This document shows positions 7,973 through 16,672 of a DNA stretch of 64,000 bases, piece after piece. The stretch spans positions 7,630 through 71,629 of the forward strand of contig JBFFED010000004.1 in the NCBI GenBank assembly GCA_041559015.1, read 5' to 3'. Each line of letters opens with the position of its first letter. Position 1 is the stretch's first letter. This DNA comes from COMBO-56-21 sp041559015 (GTDB taxonomy: Archaea > Thermoplasmatota > Thermoplasmata > UBA10834). The position numbers and the translations under genes were made by a program. The notes below the pieces were generated by a model. The model saw nothing but the letters and a program-made list of their open reading frames with translations, searched no databases and was not told the DNA's origin.

Positions 7973-9763
7973 TCAGAGGCGGGCGTCCTTCGGAACGGTC
8001 CTCACGGTCCCATAGACTGGCTTCGGCAGGTCCGGCTCCGGTTCCGCAAGCTCCGGGAGCATCCTCGGGACACGGTACACCTTTCGGGGTTGGTCGAACT
8101 CGGCGACATAAAGGCGCTTATATGTCCAGGTCATCAACACGACGAGGTACACGAAGAAGGCCACGGTCGCGAAGAGCGAGAGCTGCCACATGTAGGTCCA
8201 GCTCGAGACAATCGCCAGCACCGAGAACATAGCCCCCGATATGATGCCAGACACGAGAAACACTGTGACGTCCTTGTCGTTGGTGGCCACGCCGATGTTT
8301 GAGTAGTTCACGTGCCTGGCTAGCTCGAGAATCTCCGACTTCGTGACAGAATAGGCGAAGATCGCTATCAGCGCACCAAGCGCTGTGAACAGCACGTGGA
8401 CCATGCCTCCTGTCAGCAAGATGACGACGCATACCGCGACGAATGCAGCGAGGAGCGAACCCGTCATCCTTGTTCCTTTCGTCAGCCTCGGGCCAGACGG
8501 GAGAATCGCCTTTCCCAGCGTGCGCGAAACCACCGTGCCCGAGAACCTCAGTGGTTTGGGCACGATCTTGGCCAAGGCGTTCGCGAAAGCCGCGGAGTGC
8601 TTCACGAGAGGCGGCGTGATCGCGCTCATGATGAAACAGAACGCGCCCGCGAACGGGTTCAGCTGGGCCGACATGGTGACACCGCTCACCCTGCTGCCAA
8701 CACTCGCGTACAGGATGGACTCTATGCCCCTCCCGGTCATGCTAGTCCCGATGGTCGAAGACGCCCGTCCCGAGAACCCCAGGAGGTACGAGACACCGGA
8801 TATCACGAAGGCCTCGTACAGGAGCACTATCGGCACTGCCAGCAAGAGCATCCAGGCGACCTTGCCGAACATCGCGGGATCGATCAGCATCCCGAAGGAT
8901 GTGAAGAACACAGCGACGAAGGCGTCCTTAAAGGATTCCAGCTTGTTCTGCACCCTGATCGAGACCTTGCTCTCCGCCAGTATCATCCCTATGAAGAACG
9001 CGCCTATTATCGGCGGCACGTTCATCACGGCGGCAATCCCCGATGTCAGGAAGACGACACCGAGCGCGAACAGGATGAAGAGCTCGTCGCTCTCTATCCG
9101 GTCGAAGAACCTGACAACCCTCGGGACTGCCCACATGGCCATCCAGACGAAGAACCCATAGAATGCGACGATGCCGAGTATCAGCTGACCGTAACCCGCA
9201 GGGTTGGCGGACGGGTCCACGATCATCCCGCTTGCGACTGCGAGTATGACCATGGCGATGAATGTCTCCACGACGACCAGGCCGATCAGGAACTCCACCT
9301 CCGGGCTGGACATGCGCTTGAGGTCGAAGAGGACCTTCATGGCGATGCTCGTGCTGCTCATCGCGACCACTCCTGCGAGGAAGAGCGAATCGAGCAGCGG
9401 CCAGCCGAGGTACGACGCGAACAGGAAGCCGACGAACAGCCCCACGCTTATGTCGATGACTGCGAGTATGACCGCGGGCCGGCGGGTCTTCTTGAGCTTG
9501 GTGAAGGAGAACTCGAGCCCTACGAAGAACATCAGCATGATGAGCCCTATGCTGGAGAGCATGTCGATGAAGCCCGTGTCCGTGATCAGGCCGTTGTACT
9601 GCACCCCGAAGAGCTCGATGCTGATCTTGGGGCCTATTAGCACGCCTATGACGATGTAGCCGACCATGACCGACTGGTTGAGCCTGCCGGCAAGGGTCGC
9701 TGCGATGAATGCCAGGAGCATTATGGCCCCCAGCTGGAACATCAGCTCGGCATCTGAAACCAT
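7973..9763 (-). CDS. CPA2-family cation:proton antiporter
   Basis: About 596 residues. Residues 1 to about 390 are a Na/H-exchanger (KefB/GerN-like) domain with 12 or so helices, including GYIVIGVLIGP, the FVGLEFSFTKLKK segment, GVVAMSSTSIAMKVLFDL and VPPIIGAFFIGMILAES. The family's acidic position in the following helix reads V-V-V-E-T-F. The usual C-terminal TrkA-N domain is absent; instead residues about 425-555 contain extra hydrophobic segments and a Pro/Glu-rich tail. ATG 9763 is preferred to GTG 9799. A TATA-like TATAAG on the minus strand lies near 9857-9865. Probable role: monovalent cation/proton exchange. Confidence 0.8.
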   Translation of the reverse strand: MVSDAELMFQLGAIMLLAFIAATLAGRLNQSVMVGYIVIGVLIGPKISIELFGVQYNGLITDTGFIDMLSSIGLIMLMFFVGLEFSFTKLKKTRRPAVILAVIDISVGLFVGFLFASYLGWPLLDSLFLAGVVAMSSTSIAMKVLFDLKRMSSPEVEFLIGLVVVETFIAMVILAVASGMIVDPSANPAGYGQLILGIVAFYGFFVWMAMWAVPRVVRFFDRIESDELFILFALGVVFLTSGIAAVMNVPPIIGAFFIGMILAESKVSIRVQNKLESFKDAFVAVFFTSFGMLIDPAMFGKVAWMLLLAVPIVLLYEAFVISGVSYLLGFSGRASSTIGTSMTGRGIESILYASVGSRVSGVTMSAQLNPFAGAFCFIMSAITPPLVKHSAAFANALAKIVPKPLRFSGTVVSRTLGKAILPSGPRLTKGTRMTGSLLAAFVAVCVVILLTGGMVHVLFTALGALIAIFAYSVTKSEILELARHVNYSNIGVATNDKDVTVFLVSGIISGAMFSVLAIVSSWTYMWQLSLFATVAFFVYLVVLMTWTYKRLYVAEFDQPRKVYRVPRMLPELAEPEPDLPKPVYGTVRTVPKDARL

Positions 9764-9917
9764 CTTGACCGCACGTCCATGGAAGGCGAGAAGATGCACT
9801 CTGACTCAACGAGAATCAGGCCGCATCCCATCCGGGCCGCTAATCACCTTGCCCCGTACTTATAGCTTATCGAGAGGCCAGTTGAGCCGGTTCTTCTGGA
9901 CGCTAGTAGCTCTGCTA

Positions 9918-10976
9918 CTAGGTCGCAATCGTATTGGACTCGAACAAGAATATCATGACGATATACAGCAGGTATAGCGAGCCGGACGCGAGCATCACCT
10001 TGTAGCTGATTCCGCCCTTCCGCCTGACCGATAAGAATAGCCATGCCGAGGCCGCGAGCGCTATCACGATGCTCGCGATGTTGATCGGCGCGAGCTGCCA
10101 GTGCGTGAACACGAGGCCGATGCTGACTGGGAAGCTGCTCTGGAATACCATCGCGCCCGTGATGTTCCCGAATGCGAGCGTGTCCTTCGATCGCAAGTAC
10201 CAGATGACGCTGTTGAACTTCTCAGGCAGCTCTGTGGCTATCGGGGCAATCAGGAACGCGAGTATCATCGGACTCACACCGATAGCTAGCGAGACCTCCT
10301 CGACCTCGGTCACGAAGAACTTCGCCCCTATGATTATGCCCATCAGAGCAGCCGCGACCTGCAGCACTATGAGGGTCATGCCCAGCTTGCCCTTCGACGG
10401 GTTCAGCCCGCAGACCCGACAAGCGTAGAGGGTGGGGCACGAGTTCTCCCCCTTAAGTGCCTTGTCCTTCAGGGTACTGCGTACATAGTGCGCATATGCG
10501 AAGATGAGCAAACCCGCCATACCGTAGTTGAGATATGTCCGGTCTATCGAGGCCTCGAGGCCTATCAACCCGGAGATGAGGGCCACCGTGTACATCATCA
10601 TGAAGTATTTCATGTCCCGCTCAGCGTGCTCCTTCTGGAGCACGATGTGGTCCGTGCGCCTCCCCTTGCTGTAGGCATACCACACGGTGACGCCACCGAC
10701 GAACATGGCCAGCGTGCCGAGCATGAAAGGGGCTCCCAGGATCGCGCCCTCCCCGATCTCCTCACCCTGCTCGTGAGTACCCAAGAATATCGCTATCAGA
10801 GGGATCATCGTCTCAGGCATGGCGGTGCCCACTGCCGCCAGGATGCTTCCAGTCGCGGTCTCCGCAAGGCCCAGCCTCTTGCCGAGCCACTCGATGCCGT
10901 TCACGAATATCTCACAGCTGATGAGAATGATGGCTAGCGCGGCTATCAATATGGCAACCACCGCTAATTGTACCAA
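9918..10976 (-). CDS. Sodium/calcium exchanger family protein (CaCA)
   Basis: A 352-residue membrane protein with the two internal alpha repeats of the Ca/cation antiporter superfamily. The first reads ETATGSILAAVGTAMPET (about 39-56), the second VSPMILAFLIAPIATELPEKFNS (about 235-257), with acidic residues that bind the cation. Ten helices are predicted, with a hydrophilic middle that includes a CRVCGLNP pair of cysteines (about 184-191). YrbG-type exchangers move Ca out against Na or protons. A minus-strand TATA-like box (TTTAAGTA) at 11012-11019 gives a leader of about a dozen bases. Confidence 0.8.
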   Translation of the reverse strand: MVQLAVVAILIAALAIILISCEIFVNGIEWLGKRLGLAETATGSILAAVGTAMPETMIPLIAIFLGTHEQGEEIGEGAILGAPFMLGTLAMFVGGVTVWYAYSKGRRTDHIVLQKEHAERDMKYFMMMYTVALISGLIGLEASIDRTYLNYGMAGLLIFAYAHYVRSTLKDKALKGENSCPTLYACRVCGLNPSKGKLGMTLIVLQVAAALMGIIIGAKFFVTEVEEVSLAIGVSPMILAFLIAPIATELPEKFNSVIWYLRSKDTLAFGNITGAMVFQSSFPVSIGLVFTHWQLAPINIASIVIALAASAWLFLSVRRKGGISYKVMLASGSLYLLYIVMIFLFESNTIAT

Positions 10977-11111
10977 GGCCGGCGCACCAGTCCGGCTTAT
11001 CGCCCTTGCCTACTTAAAGGATTCCCAGGTTAGCCGGATTCTGCAGGGGAGTCCATGCTTGAGCGGCCAGCCCAAAAGGATTAAGTACGCGCGAAAGCTG
11101 ACTCCGCGCTG

Positions 11112-12377
11112 ATGTTCGGAGTCCTCAAATGGAGAGGGTTCAAGACACCCTGGCATCTCAGGGTGCTGTACATCTCGACCTTCATCCTGAGGACCGCCTT
11201 CGGGGCGCTGCTGCTGCTGATAGCTCATTACGTCCCAACGGAGAACAGCTTGCTGAATGTGGCGATTGTGGCCGTCCCCTACCCCTTGGCCGAGATGCTC
11301 ACCGCGAACTACTTCGGGGCCCTGAGCGACAGGGTCGGAAGGAAGGTTGTCATCGTCTTCGGCACATCGCTTGCTGCCCTGATTGTTGTCTTCTACACCC
11401 TCTCGAACAATGTCTGGTATCTCGCGACTCTGCACGGGATCCACGGCATAGGAGCTGCAGCGACCATTGCCCCGGCCATCGCGATGATTGCCGATCATGC
11501 GGATTCCTGCGACCGGGGGAGGCAGATGGGGTGGTTCGACTACTCCACCTTCCTTGGGTACATCGTGGGCGCTGTTGCGGGTGGGTTCCTGATAGACCTC
11601 ACGGGCTCCAAGATGGGGTTCCTAGTGATGACCGGGCTGCTCGTGCTATCGGCAGTGTTGCTCCAGAAGCTGGTGCACAAGGAGCCGGCCAAGGTGACCT
11701 CGGAGCACTATGCCAGTCTCGAGAGCCTCAGAAGGGTCTTCCGGATACGGGAGATCAAGCTGATGTTCCCTATCTGGCTCATCATAGCGATCCTGCTGGG
11801 GCTCGCGATAACATATCTTCCCAGAATCATGCTGAACGCGGGCATGACAGGGAGCATGATAGGCATCCTGTTCGGGGCCGCGGGGGTGGCGCTCGGGCTG
11901 CTGCAGCCATTCTGGGGGAAGGTTTCGGACATAATCGGCAGGATACCGGTCATGGCATACGGCGTCTTCAGCATCTTCGGCATCGTGATAATGTTACTGT
12001 TCTTCCCCGACGCGGCATTCTACAAGGAGGGGGATGATTACCACGTCCGACTGATCGGCATGATTCCATTGGGGATAATGGGTCTTGGTGCGGGTGCTTT
12101 CGTCCCAGCCGCCCTCGCGATGATGGCGGATTCGTCGGACAAGGACTGCTATGGAGCCACGATGGGGCTGTACTCCTTCGCCCTCGGGTTCGGGGCGTTC
12201 ATCGCTGAGAGTCTCGGGCTCGGCATAATCGCCATCAGCGGCGAGGACAACGCGCCCTCATGGCTGCTGTACCTAGCTGCTGCCCTCATCGGCCTCGCCG
12301 TGGTCATGATGATCTACTTCTTCCTCATCACCATCATCAGGAGACGCTTGACCGGTAGAGGGTCCGGGGCGGCATGA
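11112..12377 (+). CDS. MFS transporter
   Basis: A 421-residue protein with 12 predicted helices. The loop between helices 2 and 3 carries G-A-L-S-D-R-V-G-R-K (about 70-79), the classical MFS signature, and the second half has a matching K-V-S-D-I-I-G-R. Substrate unknown. The TATA-like GGATTAAG at 11079-11086 lies 29 nt before the ATG, indicating a leaderless transcript. The stop overlaps the start of rtcA (ATGA at 12374-12377), so both are translated from one message. Confidence 0.8.
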   Translation: MFGVLKWRGFKTPWHLRVLYISTFILRTAFGALLLLIAHYVPTENSLLNVAIVAVPYPLAEMLTANYFGALSDRVGRKVVIVFGTSLAALIVVFYTLSNNVWYLATLHGIHGIGAAATIAPAIAMIADHADSCDRGRQMGWFDYSTFLGYIVGAVAGGFLIDLTGSKMGFLVMTGLLVLSAVLLQKLVHKEPAKVTSEHYASLESLRRVFRIREIKLMFPIWLIIAILLGLAITYLPRIMLNAGMTGSMIGILFGAAGVALGLLQPFWGKVSDIIGRIPVMAYGVFSIFGIVIMLLFFPDAAFYKEGDDYHVRLIGMIPLGIMGLGAGAFVPAALAMMADSSDKDCYGATMGLYSFALGFGAFIAESLGLGIIAISGEDNAPSWLLYLAAALIGLAVVMMIYFFLITIIRRRLTGRGSGAA

Positions 12378-13390
12378 TCGAGATAGACGGGGCGACGGGA
12401 GAAGGCGGGGGCCAGATACTGAGGACCTCTATCGCGCTCTCCGCGGTCACCGGGCACGAAGTGCGAATACGGAACATAAGGGCGAACAGACCGAGCCCGG
12501 GGCTGGCGCCGTCCCATATCACTAGCATCGAGGCCGTCGCGAGGATATGCGATGGCGAGGTTGACAGCCTGTATGCGGGTTCGAAAGACATCGTCTTCAG
12601 GCCTGGCCAGCTGACCGGTGGACGGTTCGAGCTGGACGTCGGGACCGCCGGGAGCATCTCGCTCATCCTCCAGAGCTGCCTGATACCTGCAGCCCTCTCG
12701 AAGGCCCGAGTTGTGATGCGAGTCACGGGCGGGACGGATGTCAAGTGGTCGCCCCCGATTGACTTCATGAGGATAGTGCATCTCCCGATCCTTAACATGT
12801 TCGGACCTTCCTATGAGGTGGATGTCGCGGCCCGAGGATTCTACCCGGAAGGAGGAGGGGAGGTAGTGATGGAGGTCTCCCCTGTCGGAGAGCTAACGCC
12901 AGTGGACCTGACGGCTCGCGGCGACGTGCTCCGGGTCGAGGGGGTGGCTTTCGCCCAGAACCTCCCTGAACATGTCGTGACTAGGATGAAACACGCGGCT
13001 CTCAAGAGGCTCATCGATTTCAAGGAGGCCAAGGTCGATTCCGACCTCCTCAAGGGCAGGAGCACGGGCGCAGGGATAGTCCTCTGTGGAGTCTGTGAGA
13101 ACACGTTCTTGGGGGCCTCGGCGCTCGGCGAGAGGGGCGTGAGGGCGGAGAAACTGGGGGAAGGCTGCGCACAGGACCTGCTCGAGACTTTGGGATCGGG
13201 GGCCACCGTGGACGAGCACATGCTCGACCAGATACTGCCTTACATGGCCCTCGCAAATGGCCCTTCGACCGTGCTGGCCGAGGAGATGACCCCACACGCT
13301 GAGACGAACATGACCATCGTGGAGGCGTTCCTCGGCAAGAAGTTCGAGACGCGTAAGAGGGACGGGCTCGTAGAGGTGCGCACGGTCTAG
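12374..13390 (+). CDS. rtcA: RNA 3'-terminal phosphate cyclase
   Basis: A 338-residue RtcA: converts RNA 3'-phosphate to a 2',3'-cyclic phosphate through an enzyme-AMP intermediate. Diagnostic motifs: the N-terminal GEGGGQILRTS (about 9-19), RPSPGLAPSH, the central RGFYPEGGGEV, RSTGAGIV, and the C-terminal VDEHMLDQILPYMALA, whose histidine (about 282) corresponds to the adenylated nucleophile. Length is typical. It begins inside the last codons of an MFS gene (4-nt overlap), an odd partner; the RNA repair ligase RtcB is not in the window. Its last 4 nt overlap the convergent PAC2 gene. Confidence 0.93.
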   Translation: MIEIDGATGEGGGQILRTSIALSAVTGHEVRIRNIRANRPSPGLAPSHITSIEAVARICDGEVDSLYAGSKDIVFRPGQLTGGRFELDVGTAGSISLILQSCLIPAALSKARVVMRVTGGTDVKWSPPIDFMRIVHLPILNMFGPSYEVDVAARGFYPEGGGEVVMEVSPVGELTPVDLTARGDVLRVEGVAFAQNLPEHVVTRMKHAALKRLIDFKEAKVDSDLLKGRSTGAGIVLCGVCENTFLGASALGERGVRAEKLGEGCAQDLLETLGSGATVDEHMLDQILPYMALANGPSTVLAEEMTPHAETNMTIVEAFLGKKFETRKRDGLVEVRTV

Positions 13391-14157
13391 CCGTACATGC
13401 TCGGCCTCGGCGCGCCCTTCTCATCCTTCTTCGTGACGGCCTGCTTCTGTATCTCCCTGATGTGCGCCTCTATCCTCGTGGCCTCCTCGAAGAGCGGTTT
13501 CGCGTCGAAATCTATCCCGAGAATCAGATCGTCAATCGCCTCCAGGACTAGTGCCGCCGCCCGCGCGTCCGGGAAATCCGGGTGGGCCTCCGCGAGAAGC
13601 GTGATGACGTCGAAATCCCTCTTCCTGCCCTCGTTCAGGAGCACGCCAGCCACGCCTGATATCACGCCTTCCTCGAAGGACTGTATTCCGTGCTGCTTGA
13701 GCATCTCCCGGGCCCGCTGCGTGCTCGATATGCCGAAGACCACATCGGAGATCTCAGCGCTGTCCCTGAGCTCTGGGTCTACCACGAGACCCTCGGGTGA
13801 GACGATCATCTTGCACCTCTGCTCCTGCGCCCAGTCGACAAGGGTGTAGGAGATGGGTCTGATCAGGTTAGGGGGCGCCTGGAACTCTGATATGAAGGCT
13901 ACGATCTGGTCACCGCTCTTCTCCTTCCTACCCGCATATATCCTGACCGGGCTCAGGGGCTTGGCCTCCCTGATGAGAGAGACTGTCGGGAAGTGCATGG
14001 AGTCCATGATCCCGATGTGCTCCATGTCGAGGACCTTGATGAGGTAGTTGGCAGCGATCGAGCTCACGAGCCCGACGCTCGGGAACCCGTCTATGATCGT
14101 GGCCCCTTTGAGGTCGATCCGCTTGAACTCGTATATCCTGATGTCGTTCCTGTCCAT
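13387..14157 (-). CDS. PAC2-family protein (archaeal proteasome-assembly chaperone-like)
   Basis: A 256-residue PAC2 domain protein, related to eukaryotic proteasome assembly chaperone 2 and archaeal PbaA/PbaB. The fold start TIIDGFPSVGLVSSIAANYLI (about 20-40) and the glycine-rich GISSTQRAREML and GVISGVAGVLLNEG are typical. The last residues are S-M-Y-G, which fits the HbYX rule (hydrophobic, Tyr, any) used to dock into the 20S alpha ring. A minus-strand box CTTATTAA at 14182-14189 is 28-29 nt before the ATG, so the transcript is probably leaderless. Confidence 0.85.
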   Translation of the reverse strand: MDRNDIRIYEFKRIDLKGATIIDGFPSVGLVSSIAANYLIKVLDMEHIGIMDSMHFPTVSLIREAKPLSPVRIYAGRKEKSGDQIVAFISEFQAPPNLIRPISYTLVDWAQEQRCKMIVSPEGLVVDPELRDSAEISDVVFGISSTQRAREMLKQHGIQSFEEGVISGVAGVLLNEGRKRDFDVITLLAEAHPDFPDARAAALVLEAIDDLILGIDFDAKPLFEEATRIEAHIREIQKQAVTKKDEKGAPRPSMYG

Positions 14158-14190
14158 CGTGTGCCCAAATGATATAGTCCGTTAATAAGT

Positions 14191-14470
14191 CTTCCCGGAA
14201 CGGCCAGACCGAGCCAGACATGACGATATGCGCCCAACTGGCCGTGCGAGTGCGACATTCTATGGTGACTGACTTAGGTCTCTATAGGCAATCTACACTA
14301 CGCAGCCAGGAATCGTATCCCTACGAGCGCAGTTCGAATAACGACAACGGTGGCATGGAAAGGCGAATGAGCATTCTTGGCGGCCATCCCCGCAATGGTT
14401 CACGACCCAAGTACGCCCCTGGCACAACCCAGGGGTGGGCCCTTTCTTATTCTCCGTGAGCACCATCTGC
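14191..14470. other. Intergenic stretch with one hairpin
   Basis: About 280 bases between divergent promoters (PAC2 to the left, ArfC to the right). An 80-codon frame from 14220 has no recognisable content. The only structure seen is the hairpin at 14416-14435. No tRNA or C/D-box pattern could be completed. Confidence 0.5.
14416..14435. repeat. Perfect 7-bp hairpin in intergenic DNA
   Basis: CCCCTGG, loop CACAAC, CCAGGGG, followed on the plus strand by TGGGCCCTTTCTTATTCT. A GC stem plus a weak pyrimidine tract could end an unseen transcript or be part of a small RNA. No gene runs into it from the left. Confidence 0.4.
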
Positions 14471-14507
14471 GAAAGTATCTTACGCAATACGACCATGCTA
14501 AGCCCCG

Positions 14508-15146
14508 ATGGCGACGAGGGTCATCGTCAACTGCGCAATGTCGGCCGACGGCAAGATAGCGCTGAGAACGAGGAAACAGACCAGGATATCGAACGAAGCC
14601 GACAGAAAGAGGGTCCATCAACTGAGGAACAAGTGCGACGCGATCCTGGTTGGCATAGAGACCGTCCTGACCGACGACCCGAAGCTCACTGTCAACCCCA
14701 GATATGTCAAGAACCCCCGGAAGCCCGTCAGGATAGTCCTGGACTCGCACGGCAGGACCCCGTCAGGCGCGCTCGTGCTGGACGGCTCCTCGAAGACCAT
14801 GATAGTGACGAACGACAAGTGCCGAAAGACATTCAAGAACGCCGAAACTGTGCGCTGCGGAAAGAAGGAGATCGACGTGCGGAAGCTCGTGGCCTTGCTT
14901 GGGAGGCGTGGTTTCAAGTCCGTCCTTGTCGAAGGCGGCTCGAAGGTGATCTGGTCGTTCCTGGAATCCAAGATCGCCGACGAGGTCAGTATATTCATTG
15001 GAAGCATGGTCATCGGTGGAGAGAAGTCCCCCACGCCTGCTGGAGGGAAGGGGGCGCTGGATGAGAGATCCATCGTGGCCTTGAAGCTGAAGAGCATCCG
15101 AACGCTCGGGAACGGAGTGCTCCTTCGCTATGAGGTGGTGAAATGA
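14508..15146 (+). CDS. arfC: 2,5-diamino-6-ribosylamino-4(3H)-pyrimidinone 5'-phosphate reductase
   Basis: A 212-residue RibD C-terminal/RIB7-type reductase of archaeal riboflavin and F420 precursor synthesis; it reduces the ribosyl side chain with NAD(P)H. Motifs: N-terminal VNCAMSADGKIA, the signature RNKCDAILVGIETVLTDDPKLT (about 40-61), RIVLDSHGRTP, and the cofactor-binding LVEGGSKVIWSFLESKIADE (about 143-162). A TATA-like AGTATCTTA at 14474-14482 is 30 nt before the ATG. The stop overlaps the next start (ATGA at 15143-15146), linking it to the Mut7-C protein. Confidence 0.88.
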   Translation: MATRVIVNCAMSADGKIALRTRKQTRISNEADRKRVHQLRNKCDAILVGIETVLTDDPKLTVNPRYVKNPRKPVRIVLDSHGRTPSGALVLDGSSKTMIVTNDKCRKTFKNAETVRCGKKEIDVRKLVALLGRRGFKSVLVEGGSKVIWSFLESKIADEVSIFIGSMVIGGEKSPTPAGGKGALDERSIVALKLKSIRTLGNGVLLRYEVVK

Positions 15147-15607
15147 CCGAGGGGATCGCCGGCCCCAAGTTCGTTGCTGACCACATGCTCGGCTCGCTGG
15201 CCAGGTGGCTCAGGATGATGGGCTATGACACTGTCTACGACAAGAAGCTCGACGACCCCTCCATATCGCAGCTCGCGAAGGCGGAGGGGAGGTTCGTCAT
15301 CACGAGGGACAAGGAACTCGGGAAGGAGCCTGGAGCCCTGCTCGTCGAGCAGGACGACCTCGATTCCCAGCTGAAAGCCGTGGCGACCAGGTACGGCCTG
15401 AAGTTCAAGCCGGACCTGATACGCTGCTCCGCATGCAACGGCGACCTCATCGAGCTGACGAAGGACCAGGCGAAGGGCGTGGTGCCCGAGGGCGCGTTCA
15501 TAAGCAACGACAGATTCTGGAAGTGCGGCAAGTGCGAAAAGGTCTTCTGGAAGGGGACGCACTGGAATGGCATCATGGAGCGCCTGAACCGGCTCGGCCT
15601 GGCCTAG
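15143..15607 (+). CDS. Mut7-C RNase-domain protein with zinc ribbon
   Basis: A 154-residue Mut7-C (formerly DUF82) protein. N-terminal PIN-like half: KFVADHMLGSLARWLRMMGYDTVYD (about 9-33) and ITRDKEL with conserved acids expected to bind a metal. C-terminal half: RCSACNGDL (about 94-102) and KCGKCEKVFWKGTHW, a four-cysteine zinc ribbon ending in the family's K-G-T-H motif. Predicted ribonuclease. Translationally coupled to ArfC by a 4-nt overlap; the functional link is unknown. Confidence 0.85.
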   Translation: MTEGIAGPKFVADHMLGSLARWLRMMGYDTVYDKKLDDPSISQLAKAEGRFVITRDKELGKEPGALLVEQDDLDSQLKAVATRYGLKFKPDLIRCSACNGDLIELTKDQAKGVVPEGAFISNDRFWKCGKCEKVFWKGTHWNGIMERLNRLGLA

Positions 15608-15608
15608 T

Positions 15609-16553
15609 CTAGGCGGTCTTGTTCCCGCCGTGGATGTGCTCGCTGATAATCTTGCCACTTGATGAGTTCACAATCATCGCACCGTGCGTGCCCTCCACGC
15701 ACCAGACCGGCAGATAGACGAGCCCCTTGGACTCGATGACGATGGCGTCCTCGGCCGATTTCTTGCGCTCTATGACCTCCGTATGGCCGTAGTCCTTCAC
15801 GGTCTCGGTGTGCGACTTGAACTCCTTCTCTATCATGTCCTTGGCGATCCTGAGAGCGTTCTCGTAGTCCAACTTGGGTTCCTGCCTGGAGCTGGGGATG
15901 TCAATCGAGTCGACGAGCTCGAAGCCCCACCTCCATGTCTCGACATGGTTCGTGAGGGCGTTGACAGCCGCTATGCCCGCCTTCTGCTTTCCGTCCTGGA
16001 GGTTCAGGACATAGTGAAACAGGTAGTGCGGCACGAGGTCGAGATCGAACCTGTACCCCTTGACCTCGTGCCTGGCCAGGTGTTTCATGTCCTCGAGCGT
16101 GAAGTTGGGCTTGACTATCCGCTCCGGCCTCTCCTCGGAGCTCTCGACTATCACGGGAACGGAATGGTCGTGGGGCTCCGCGGGCATCCTAGGCACCTCG
16201 TCCGATATGATGTCGTCAATGAGGCTCTTGCCACGGTCCCCGCCGACGGTCTCCAGCTGCAGGTTGCCGATCTCGTGCTCTATCTCTTCCCTGCCCCAGT
16301 AGTGCACGCCATTCCTCTGTAGATACGACTGCACGGCGTCGTCCGCCTTGCCGACCGAGGCCACGACCTTCCGGCCTGGGAAACCCCTTGTGTTCCTGAC
16401 GAAGTCCTGGACGTCGTCCAAGAGCATGTCGCTGGCGGTCATGATGACGACGGAGATGTCCTCCCGTCTGCCGAACAAGTAGCCGTCTTTCTCATCGACC
16501 GCGAAGTTGCGCGACTTGAGCAACTGCTCCAGGTGATCCCTAATCGACGCCAA
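15609..16553 (-). CDS. Uncharacterised two-part protein, restriction-endonuclease-like N-terminus
   Basis: A 314-residue soluble protein I do not recognise. Residues about 1-100 alternate strands and helices (VVIMTASDMLLDDVQDFVRN, RKVVASVGKADDAVQSYLQR, NGVHYWGREEIEHEIG) in a way that resembles archaeal restriction-endonuclease-like domains. The C-terminal half, from PHYLFHYVLNLQDGKQ on, has a charged helix and ends with VYLPVWCVEGTHGAMIVNSSSGKII, reminiscent of small beta domains that recur in membrane or zinc-ribbon proteins of archaea. Convergent with Mut7-C and divergent from the DUF131 protein. Function unknown. Confidence 0.6.
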   Translation of the reverse strand: MASIRDHLEQLLKSRNFAVDEKDGYLFGRREDISVVIMTASDMLLDDVQDFVRNTRGFPGRKVVASVGKADDAVQSYLQRNGVHYWGREEIEHEIGNLQLETVGGDRGKSLIDDIISDEVPRMPAEPHDHSVPVIVESSEERPERIVKPNFTLEDMKHLARHEVKGYRFDLDLVPHYLFHYVLNLQDGKQKAGIAAVNALTNHVETWRWGFELVDSIDIPSSRQEPKLDYENALRIAKDMIEKEFKSHTETVKDYGHTEVIERKKSAEDAIVIESKGLVYLPVWCVEGTHGAMIVNSSSGKIISEHIHGGNKTA

Positions 16554-16672
16554 GATTCTTCACCCCCAGATTGCGAGGGCTGGATAAAAGCATTCTCAGA
16601 TGCCTGGCGAGCCCGCTGGCAAAGTTAATTAGCCCCGAGCGACAGATATCAAGGGCGCCTCTGGGGGGCGAC

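Noticed and set aside
8396..9640. A 414-codon plus-strand frame
   Set aside because: Lies wholly antisense to the CPA2 antiporter; composition is His/Arg/Glu-rich shadow sequence without any motif.
14325..14350. tRNA-like GTTCGAAT sequence
   Set aside because: T-loop-like string only; no matching acceptor, D or anticodon arms could be folded around it.
14220..14459. An 80-codon plus-strand frame
   Set aside because: No recognisable sequence or start signals, and it runs through the hairpin at 14416-14435.
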